Positions 6,886 to 12,154 of a DNA stretch of 12,154 nucleotides are shown here, piece by piece. The notes beneath the pieces are model-generated. The model saw nothing but the letters and a program-made list of their open reading frames with translations, ran no database searches and had not been told where the DNA came from. Origin of the DNA: CAYSRJ01 sp964525675 (lineage in GTDB: Bacteria; Spirochaetota; B62-G9; DRHN01); assembly GCA_964525675.1 (NCBI GenBank), contig CAZGJW010000087.1, forward strand, positions 1 to 12,154, in the 5' to 3' direction. The translations under genes and the position numbers were made by a program. Within the stretch, counting starts at the first letter, position 1, and each line of letters opens with the position of its first letter.

Positions 6886-7911
6886 ATGATACGTTTCAAT
6901 ATTCCCACTATCGAAAAGAAAGATCTTGAAGCGGTGCTGTACTGCATGATCAGCGACGATTTAACTCCGGGTGCATATATGCGCGAGTTTGCCGGTATGC
7001 TGCGTAAGACGCTCTCGCTTCCCTATGTTGCAGTTTATAACAGTAATCTTCATGCACTGGAAACAGCGTTTGCCATTCTCGGTGCTGAACAGGGAGATGA
7101 AGTGATCCTTTCGAGCTTTACCAGATACAGAACCTTCGGCCACGTACTCAGGGCCGGACTTACGCCGGTTTTGGTCGATGTCGAAAAAGATAGCTTTCTT
7201 CCATTGAAAGAAGGTATAGAAAAGAAAACTGGGGAGAGGACACGGTGTATCATTATCAGTCAGATGTTCGGGCTGCCCAATGATCTCGACTCTTTCCGCT
7301 CCTTCGGTATTCCCGTTATTGAAGATCTTGACGGCACGTTGTTCGGGCAGATTAACGATAGAAAGATAGGTTCATTCGGTGATTTCGTAACTATGAATTT
7401 CAATGACGATGCGATCATTACAACCGGCAGCGGGGGTATGCTCGCATCCAGAGATGTGCGTCTCAAACAAACCATTCTTTCATACAGGGCCGAAGAATAC
7501 TCAACAGATTATCTAATGAGTGATTTTAACGCCTCTTTAGGCATATCCCAGCTGAAAAAACTTGAGCGGATGATACAAAAGAGAAAAAAAATTGGCAGGT
7601 ATTTCGATGATGCGGCGTTGTTATCTAACTGTACGTTGATAGGCAGGGGGGAAGGTCAGGAACTTTGCTTTCCTAGTTATGTTGTAAAAACTGAAACTCC
7701 CTTTGATGACGCCGAGCGGTTTTTCAAAAAATACGGGGTTCCGGTAAAAAGGGGGATTGGCAAACCGCTGCACCGGTATCTGAAACTTGATCCGAAGAAG
7801 TTTAAAAATACCGAGGAGCTATTCGGGAAAACAGTTGTACTGCCGCTGTACCCTTCTCTCGACAGGAAGCACATTGAAAATATCGCGCGCTGCATCAGAG
7901 CGGTTTTATAA
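6886..7911 (+). CDS. DegT/DnrJ/EryC1/StrS aminotransferase-family homologue lacking the PLP lysine
   Basis: 341 aa. The family transfers amino groups to keto-sugars using PLP. The fold is clear: QGDEVILSSFTRYRTFGHVLRA (first part GDEVILSSFTRY at 70-81), AGLTPVLVDVE (90-100), IPVIEDLDGTLFGQ (142-155, with D147 where the pyridine-nitrogen Asp sits), ITTGSGGMLAS (178-188) and MSDFNASLGISQLKKLE (211-227). The Lys expected 4 residues before the TTG, as in SFHPxKNITTGEGG, is Ala176 in NFNDDAIITTGSGG. The phosphate-binding SGT also reads SNL (53-55). The sequence is otherwise uninterrupted. ColD-type dehydratases replace this Lys with His; Ala is different. The ATG is preceded by AAAGGCG and follows the GlgC-like gene by 12 nt, so it belongs to the same operon. 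It may be a sugar-binding or structural pseudoenzyme. Confidence 0.82.
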   Translation: MIRFNIPTIEKKDLEAVLYCMISDDLTPGAYMREFAGMLRKTLSLPYVAVYNSNLHALETAFAILGAEQGDEVILSSFTRYRTFGHVLRAGLTPVLVDVEKDSFLPLKEGIEKKTGERTRCIIISQMFGLPNDLDSFRSFGIPVIEDLDGTLFGQINDRKIGSFGDFVTMNFNDDAIITTGSGGMLASRDVRLKQTILSYRAEEYSTDYLMSDFNASLGISQLKKLERMIQKRKKIGRYFDDAALLSNCTLIGRGEGQELCFPSYVVKTETPFDDAERFFKKYGVPVKRGIGKPLHRYLKLDPKKFKNTEELFGKTVVLPLYPSLDRKHIENIARCIRAVL

Positions 7912-7995
7912 AAAACGGGATGCTGTCGCAGGACAGATTTTGGGAAAAAGTGGCGACTTCGCGGCGGATTACGTCCCCTCGGACTGAAAATCATA

Positions 7996-8019
7996 AAGTA
8001 ACTTCGCGATAAGTTACTT
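7996..8019. repeat. Hairpin of repeat unit 1
   Basis: AAGTAACTT (7996-8004) pairs perfectly with AAGTTACTT (8011-8019). The loop is CGCGAT; the pair that closes the tetraloop in unit 2 is lost here (C opposite T). It is not followed by a T-run, so it is not a standard intrinsic terminator. Confidence 0.75.
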
Positions 8020-8056
8020 AGAAGTGGCCTACATCCCCGGGGGACCGAAAATCATA

Positions 8057-8080
8057 AAGTAACTTCGCGAGAAGTTACTT
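8057..8080. repeat. Hairpin of repeat unit 2 with GCGA (GNRA) loop
   Basis: AAGTAACTTC (8057-8066) pairs perfectly over 10 bp with GAAGTTACTT (8071-8080), closing a GCGA tetraloop of the stable GNRA class. It lies 61 nt after the equivalent hairpin of unit 1. The sequence that follows is AAAAGTTTTG, a weak match to a terminator tail at best. Confidence 0.78.
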
Positions 8081-8297
8081 AAAAGTTTTGACTTAATCGG
8101 AAATTGATTTCATCAAGGTTCGGTGAGCATGTTTTGAAGGGTTTTTAATAGAGGAGGAATTTTCTTAAAATAAAGAAAGAAAAATGAGAAATTATCTGTT
8201 CTAATAGAGTATATACTGCGCAGCACTCGGAATCGGGTATCGGGACTGACTGCTCCGAAATACAGCGCATGATATATGGTGTAAAGGGGTTGGTTGC

Positions 8298-9137
8298 GTG
8301 AAAATGGTAGGCGTTGTGATTAAGGATAACAGCAGCAGGGCATTCAACACTGCTGAAGTTCTGAAAGGATATCTTCGTTCGAGGGATATCGAATATCTGA
8401 TTCTGCCGTCAAGGCAAGGTGAAATCGAGCGGTCTATCCGGGAAAAAATACCCGCATGTGATTTTGCCGTTGCCATAGGAGGTGATGGCACACTCCTGTT
8501 TGCGGCGAGGGTTTTTTCGCAGTACGGGATTCCCATCGCGGGTATCAACCTCGGTGGGCTCGGTTTTATCACTGAATTCAGGGAAACTGAGGTTGTCGAA
8601 TGTGTCGAATGCTTCGTCAGCAGCCTGCATAGCTACGAAGAACGTATGATGATAGACATATCGGTCATCAGGGAAGGAGCTTCCTGTTTTCAGTCGACAG
8701 GCCTCAATGATGTGGTTATCAATACCGGTGGGATATCGCGCCTGCTCGAGCTTGAAGTTTCGAGTGGAAATCGATTTATCGGGGCGTATAGGGCAGACGG
8801 GATAATAGTTTCGACACCGACGGGTTCAACCGCATATTCGCTTTCCGCCGGTGGGCCTATACTCGAACCCACAACAGAAGCGTTCGTTATATGTCCAATC
8901 TGTCCGCATTCTCTCGGTGCACGTCCACTCGTCGTACCGCCGAGAGAGGATATCACCGTTCGCATTCTGTCAACGCAGAGGAAGGTAATAATAACAGTAG
9001 ACGGACAGGTCGCATTTGATGTGCAGGACGGTGATATAGTGCGGGTGTTGAGATCTGAAACAGTAACCAAGCTGATATCCCTTGGGAACAGAAGTTTTTA
9101 TGACATAGTACGGGAAAAGCTTGCCTGGAAGGGTTGA
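8298..9137 (+). CDS. nadK: NAD kinase
   Basis: 279 aa. Phosphorylates NAD at the 2'-hydroxyl of the adenosine ribose, making the cell's NADP; cytosolic. The signature GGDGT is at 61-65 (AIGGDGTLLFAAR), ND at 137-138 in LNDVVI, and RADGIIVSTPTGSTAYSLSA (165-184) holds the conserved glycine-rich substrate loop. SAGGPI (183-188), ICPHSLGARPLVV (201-213) and VDGQ (234-237) complete the family pattern. Length and motif order are normal. The start is taken as GTG at 8298 because AAGGGG sits about 10 nt upstream; ATG at 8304 would shorten it by two residues but is about 15 nt from that site. It ends one base before recN, an arrangement that also occurs in E. coli, where nadK and recN are neighbours. 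Confidence 0.95.
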   Translation: MKMVGVVIKDNSSRAFNTAEVLKGYLRSRDIEYLILPSRQGEIERSIREKIPACDFAVAIGGDGTLLFAARVFSQYGIPIAGINLGGLGFITEFRETEVVECVECFVSSLHSYEERMMIDISVIREGASCFQSTGLNDVVINTGGISRLLELEVSSGNRFIGAYRADGIIVSTPTGSTAYSLSAGGPILEPTTEAFVICPICPHSLGARPLVVPPREDITVRILSTQRKVIITVDGQVAFDVQDGDIVRVLRSETVTKLISLGNRSFYDIVREKLAWKG

Positions 9138-9138
9138 A

Positions 9139-10845
9139 ATGCTGTCTGAATTGTACATCAAGAACTTCGCGCTAATCGAGGAGCTCACGCTGCAGTTCAG
9201 CAGTAAGCTCACCGTGCTGTCTGGAGAAACTGGAGCGGGGAAGTCCATCATTGTCGGGGCCCTCGGGCTTGTTCTCGGCGAAAAGGCAAAAACATCACAG
9301 ATTCGTACCGGTGCTGACTCCTGTATCGTGGAGGGGCGTTTTGAGATTGAGCGCTCGCACCCGGTATGCACAGTTCTCGAAGAGAAAGGTATTGAAAGAA
9401 ACGAGGGAGATGCCTACATTATCAGGAGAATCATCACAAGGGAGGGCAGCTCTCGGAGTTTCATAAATGGCCTCCAGGTTTCTGTTCGAGATCTTCAGGA
9501 TATAACCGCTCTGCTCGTTGACATACACGGCCAGCATGAACACCAGTCGCTTCTTATGGTGCGGAATCATCTTCATCTGCTCGATCAGTACGGTAAACTT
9601 CAGAGCGATCTGGCAGAGTATCGGCAGAGTTACCTGAATGTGCTCCACCTGCAGGAGGAGATAGAGAAACGGACCATTGATGAGAGGGAAAAAGAGCGAA
9701 AGATAGATATTTTGAGTTATGCAAAAGCTGAGATAGACCGGGCGAATATTGCAGAGGAGGAGGAAGAGGAGCTCAAGAGACAATACAGGGTATTGCGGAA
9801 CTATGAGAGCCTCGTGTCTTCCATTTCAGAGGCCTATGACCCTATCAAAGGTGATGAGTTTTCTGCGCTTACCCTGGTAGAACAGGCGCTCACGGCTCTG
9901 GGTAAAGTCCGAGAGGTTTCGTCTGAAATAAATGGTCTTGTCGAGAATCTTGAGAATGCGCGCGTTCTGATAGATGAGAGTGCGACTGATCTCAAGCAGT
10001 ATATAGACGGGATCGAATACGAACCGGGAAAGATCGACGGTATACTGTCCAGGCTGGAGCTCATTAAAAATATCAAAAAGAAGTACGGAGAAACAGTTTC
10101 TGAGATTCAGCAGTATTGGCAGAGGTGTGCGATAGATCTTGAGACTCTCGAGACGAACGACACAGTTATTCAGGAGCTTCAAAATAAGCTTGAAAAAGAG
10201 CTCAGGAAGGCGCAGAAACTGGCAATAGAGCTTTCCGTACGCAGGCGGGTTGCCGCCAAAACACTTTCAGAGGCGGTAATGGATGAGCTTAAATTTTTAA
10301 GCCTCGCCAAGGCTCGTTTTTCGGTTCATATTAACTATACGGAAGGCGAAGACGGACTTGTTGTAATCGACCAAAAGCGGTATAAGTTGATGCCGTACGG
10401 GCTTGACAATGTGGAGTTTCTAATTTCAACGAATATCGGAGAGCCGCTGATGCCGTTGAAAAATGTTGCATCCGGTGGCGAGCTCTCCAGAATAATGCTT
10501 GCAATCAAGACGGTTCTCGGTAATGTTGACCCGATACAGACCTTCGTCTTCGACGAGATTGACGCCGGTATCGGCGGCAAGGTTGCATGGGCAGTCGGCA
10601 GCAGGCTGCGGGCAATGGCTGGCCTCAAGCAGATTATATGTATTACGCATCAGGCGCAGATAGCATCTAAAGGAAACCTTAATATACGCACCGAAAAGCG
10701 TGACAGAAACGGAAGGACGGTCACTGAGGCCAGTGTGCTGAAGGGTGAAAAGAGAGTGGAGGAGATCGCTCGCATGATCAGCGGTAAAACAATAAGTAAT
10801 GCGGCTATTGAGCAGGCGCGGCATATGATAGGGGAAAATGCTTGA
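9139..10845 (+). CDS. recN: DNA repair protein RecN (SMC-like ATPase)
   Basis: 568 aa, close to the usual 550. RecN is a cohesin/SMC-like ATPase recruited to double-strand breaks, where it supports RecA-dependent recombination. The N-terminus LYIKNFALIEELTLQF is typical. Walker A is GETGAGKS (29-36). A coiled-coil arm fills much of about 150-370, rich in Glu, Lys, Arg and Leu. The ABC signature VASGGELSR is at 443-451, and Walker B FVFDEIDAGIGG at 469-480, with catalytic E473. The ending RMISGKTISNAAIEQARHMI is characteristic. The start ATG at 9139 is chosen over an in-frame TTG at 9121 because it has TGGAAGGG about 5 nt upstream and matches the family N-terminus. It is one base from the nadK stop, so co-translation is likely. 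No SOS box was recognised before nadK. Confidence 0.95.
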   Translation: MLSELYIKNFALIEELTLQFSSKLTVLSGETGAGKSIIVGALGLVLGEKAKTSQIRTGADSCIVEGRFEIERSHPVCTVLEEKGIERNEGDAYIIRRIITREGSSRSFINGLQVSVRDLQDITALLVDIHGQHEHQSLLMVRNHLHLLDQYGKLQSDLAEYRQSYLNVLHLQEEIEKRTIDEREKERKIDILSYAKAEIDRANIAEEEEEELKRQYRVLRNYESLVSSISEAYDPIKGDEFSALTLVEQALTALGKVREVSSEINGLVENLENARVLIDESATDLKQYIDGIEYEPGKIDGILSRLELIKNIKKKYGETVSEIQQYWQRCAIDLETLETNDTVIQELQNKLEKELRKAQKLAIELSVRRRVAAKTLSEAVMDELKFLSLAKARFSVHINYTEGEDGLVVIDQKRYKLMPYGLDNVEFLISTNIGEPLMPLKNVASGGELSRIMLAIKTVLGNVDPIQTFVFDEIDAGIGGKVAWAVGSRLRAMAGLKQIICITHQAQIASKGNLNIRTEKRDRNGRTVTEASVLKGEKRVEEIARMISGKTISNAAIEQARHMIGENA

Positions 10846-10870
10846 GTTAATATCGTTCATCGGATACAAT
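10842..10870 (+). promoter_or_regulatory. Candidate sigma70-type promoter for the exported-protein unit
   Basis: TTGAGT (10842-10847, overlapping the recN stop) is followed after exactly 17 nt by TACAAT (10865-10870). Transcription would start near 10877, inside the first copy of the 16-bp duplication, with a leader of about 60 nt. TATACT at 10902-10907 is a second -10-like hexamer without a convincing -35. Confidence 0.55.
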
Positions 10871-10901
10871 ATACATGCCGCCAGGTATACATGCCGCCAG
10901 G
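10870..10901. repeat. Perfect 16-bp tandem duplication
   Basis: TATACATGCCGCCAGG occurs twice with no spacer (10870-10885 and 10886-10901), followed by a third partial TATAC. It overlaps the predicted transcription start and early leader of the next gene. Exact identity indicates a recent slippage or duplication event, or a two-site binding element. Confidence 0.9.
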
Positions 10902-10936
10902 TATACTATCAATGAACAACATTGTGAGGGGGGAAT

Positions 10937-11590
10937 GTGAAAACTGTTATCTATAGTATGCTCATTATTATGTCGGTTTGGGTGGGGTTTGCGGCTGATA
11001 AGATCGGCGAGGTATATAATTCGATACTGAGCATGTCCAAGAAAATAACACCCGATTCGTACTGGGTGCGGGTTAAAAACAATACCTTTGAGGACGCGCT
11101 GAAGGACCTCCCCGAGGATATTTTAACAGGGAAGGGGAAACCAGCGGTTGTCGTGACCTTTAAAAAGGGTGAAGGGGTAAAAATTATCATTGAAAATATT
11201 AAGAGTGAGTATGCATCGCTGTTCTCGATGTATGAGGATTATTTGAAGTTTTCCGGCATCTCCAAGGTTCAGAACCCGGAGGAGTTCAAAGAATTGATTG
11301 ACAGGAAAAAGGTCAGCTTTGTCAAGGAAGACGCAAACTCTGTAGTAGTACAGGCATGGGATCCGGAGAAGGAAGAAAAGGATAACAATTACGCGTTGTT
11401 TACTCTCGATAAGAAAAAGTGGGTTATACATGAGGCGGTGTACTATCTGGACGGTTCGCCCTACGTTCAGGTTGTCAACAGCTATAAGAACTTTGGGAAG
11501 TACTACCTTCCCTACAAGATCGAGCTGAAAAACCTGGCTGATAACACCTCCAATGTGTTTCTCTTTGAGGATTACACGTTTGGCAGGTAA
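10937..11590 (+). CDS. Exported protein, possibly LolA-like outer-membrane/periplasmic family
   Basis: 217 aa. A Sec signal peptide is clear: K2, an apolar core IYSMLIIMSVWVGFA (5-19), and a likely cut after A19 or A20. There is no Cys at the cut, so it is not a lipoprotein. The mature part is mixed alpha/beta with alternating polar and apolar strands, ending YYLPYKIELKNLADNT and then LFEDYTFG (last ~30 residues). This pattern recalls LolA/LppX-like lipoprotein-carrier folds, in which a curved sheet forms a hydrophobic cavity. That resemblance is from memory and is weak. GTG at 10937 is chosen because GAGGGGGGAAT lies just before it; an overlapping ATG at 10935 reads straight into a stop. A promoter candidate and a 16-bp duplication precede it. 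Role otherwise unknown. Confidence 0.85.
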   Translation: MKTVIYSMLIIMSVWVGFAADKIGEVYNSILSMSKKITPDSYWVRVKNNTFEDALKDLPEDILTGKGKPAVVVTFKKGEGVKIIIENIKSEYASLFSMYEDYLKFSGISKVQNPEEFKELIDRKKVSFVKEDANSVVVQAWDPEKEEKDNNYALFTLDKKKWVIHEAVYYLDGSPYVQVVNSYKNFGKYYLPYKIELKNLADNTSNVFLFEDYTFGR

Positions 11591-11600
11591 AGGAGACCGC

Positions 11601-11901
11601 TTGAATGACGGTGGGTTGCCTTTCGATGCATTTCAGGGCATCTATCGGCAGGATGAAATCTGGTTATCGTATGTGAATGTTCCATCGACGGGGGGGGGTG
11701 ATATGTTTGGGTGATATTCCAGATTCTTCGTATACCTGGCCTGTTCCGCCAGAGAATGTAACCGGTATCGGCGTCGCCGGTCCTCCTGCAGATGAAACTG
11801 TAGCGCCCGAAGAAGAAATGCACAGCGAGAGTACTGTACAAACGGAGAAAAATGAATTTTCGGAAGAGGGAGTGGGCAATAATATCGATGTTGAAGCGTA
11901 G
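11601..11901 (+). pseudogene. Small acidic-tailed gene, apparently frameshifted at a G9 run
   Basis: From TTG at 11601, with AGGAG 5 nt upstream, the frame reads LNDGGLPFDAFQGIYRQDE and onward to a TGA at 11712-11714 (37 codons). A run of nine Gs (11690-11698) lies near its end. Dropping one G joins this frame to the one ending TAG at 11899-11901, which continues with LGDIPDSSYTWPVPPENVTG, AGPPADE and a Glu-rich tail. The joined product would be 99 aa. The second frame alone (ATG at 11677) has no ribosome binding site and an implausible N-terminus, and a stop lies directly before it (11674). The gene follows the exported protein by 10 nt and precedes the coiled-coil gene. Real phase variation, programmed slippage, a sequencing indel or decay are all possible. 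It is listed as pseudogene only because it is broken as read. Confidence 0.6.
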
Positions 11902-11919
11902 TGCAAATAGGACGAGCGA

Positions 11920-12154
11920 ATGGCGGTGAGTAAAGAAAGAAAAGTGAAGTATAATGAAGAGGTTTCGTTTCTGAAAAGAAAGATTGACGAGATCAATCAG
12001 AAAATCAAGTATCTGGAATCGCAAAACAATGAGAATGAAAATGTAATTATGCTTCGAATTGTTTCTCACCTTGTTGACCTGGTCTCGGTATACTGCGCCA
12101 TGACCGATTTGAGTAAAAATTTGCTCGGCTACAAGAATGAATCATTTCTCGACA
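11920..12154 (+). CDS. Coiled-coil protein, N-terminal part (runs off the right edge)
   Basis: 78 codons are visible from ATG at 11920. The start is well defined: an in-frame TAG lies at 11908-11910 and AGGA sits 7 nt upstream. Residues 4-45 are strongly charged with heptad-like spacing (SFLKRKIDEINQKIKYLESQ), predicting a coiled coil. A more apolar helix follows (VIMLRIVSHLVDLVSVYCAM, 43-62) and then a Leu/Asn-containing stretch. There is no signal peptide. It is probably co-transcribed with the two genes before it. I do not recognise the family and the C-terminal part is missing. Confidence 0.8.
   Translation, partial: MAVSKERKVKYNEEVSFLKRKIDEINQKIKYLESQNNENENVIMLRIVSHLVDLVSVYCAMTDLSKNLLGYKNESFLD

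Larger units (their letters stand above)
7964..8084. repeat. Tandem duplication of a roughly 60-nt element containing a hairpin
   Basis: Unit 1 (7964-8023) and unit 2 (8024-8084) align along their length with about one indel and several substitutions. The block GAAAATCATAAAGTAACTT followed by CGCGA is identical in both. Differences cluster in the first 20 nt (TTACGTCCCCTCGGACTG against CTACATCCCCGGGGGACCG), where each copy can still form a small GGAC- or GGGA-closed hairpin. A head-to-tail structured repeat beside an operon end resembles an intergenic repetitive (REP/BIME-like) element. Confidence 0.8.
7912..8297. other. Gene-free stretch between the sugar-enzyme operon and nadK
   Basis: 386 nt with no credible gene. 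The first part (to 8084) holds the tandem repeat and hairpins described separately. From 8085 the sequence is AT-rich. It contains an ideal AGGAGG (8152-8157) with no usable start codon after it, and a -10-like TATACT (8212-8217) about 80 nt before nadK that lacks a matching -35. No hairpin followed by a U-run was found, so the operon's terminator is not evident. Confidence 0.6.

Noticed and set aside
7996..8090. Hairpins as intrinsic transcription terminators for the DegT-like operon
   Set aside because: Neither stem is followed by a T-run on either strand. Unit 1 is followed by AGAAGTGG and unit 2 by AAAAGTTTTG.
8152..8204. Ideal AGGAGG followed by a tiny frame (ATG 8184, six codons)
   Set aside because: The AGGAGG is 26 nt from that ATG, with no start codon at proper distance. 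The peptide is only six residues and the purine-rich context is AT-biased, so this is probably chance or a relic.
8594..8613. Short direct repeat GTCGAATGT/GTCGAATGC
   Set aside because: It falls inside nadK and encodes VECVEC in a variable surface helix. Two 9-mers inside a coding region are not notable.
11605..11676. Alternative ATG start at 11605 for the small gene after the exported protein
   Set aside because: It ends at TGA 11674 after 23 codons and the product looks unlike a protein, whereas the TTG frame has better-looking content and optimal spacing from AGGAG.

Overview
The window is bacterial: densely packed genes with Shine-Dalgarno sites and ATG/GTG/TTG starts, intermediate GC in genes and AT-rich spacers. 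My best guess at the source is a spirochaete or a related free-living Gram-negative lineage. That rests on recalled resemblance of the TPR protein, its 90-residue neighbour and the exported protein to spirochaete families, plus a periplasm-type signal peptide. No single marker gene here proves it.

Layout. (1) 1-243 (-): start of a Tat-exported DUF362-type protein, running off the left edge. (2) 537-1358 (+): aldo/keto reductase with an intact catalytic tetrad. (3) 1371-3874 (-): a tight three-gene unit read leftwards, made of a 90-aa protein, a ten-repeat TPR protein and the radical-SAM RNA methyltransferase RlmN. (4) 3875-4268: a divergent spacer with inverted repeats and a strong promoter candidate for the next unit. 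(5) 4269-7911 (+): an operon with two ATGA start/stop overlaps: rsmE, a TagA/WecG-like glycosyltransferase homologue, a GlgC/GlgD-like nucleotidyltransferase homologue with a left-handed beta-helix tail, and a DegT/DnrJ-like aminotransferase homologue. (6) 7912-8297: a gene-free stretch holding two tandem copies of a roughly 60-nt element, each with a GCGA-loop hairpin. (7) 8298-10845 (+): nadK and recN, separated by one base. (8) 10937 to the right edge (+): an exported LolA-like protein, a short acidic-tailed gene that appears frameshifted at a run of nine Gs, and the start of a coiled-coil protein.

The most interesting region is 5012-7911. Three consecutive genes belong to sugar-metabolism families (glycosyl transfer, sugar-nucleotide synthesis, sugar amination). 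All three are full length and uninterrupted, yet each appears to have lost the residues that define catalysis: Asp to Ser at the TagA base position, no GxGTRLxPLT loop in the GlgC-like protein, and Ala in place of the PLP-binding Lys in the DegT-like protein. This suggests either a set of co-evolving pseudoenzymes or a repurposed sugar-binding or assembly system. That is inference from motifs read by eye.

The remaining genes are housekeeping: ribosome and tRNA methylation (rsmE, rlmN), NADP synthesis (nadK) and recombinational repair (recN). No tRNA, rRNA, CRISPR array, transposase or integrase was seen.
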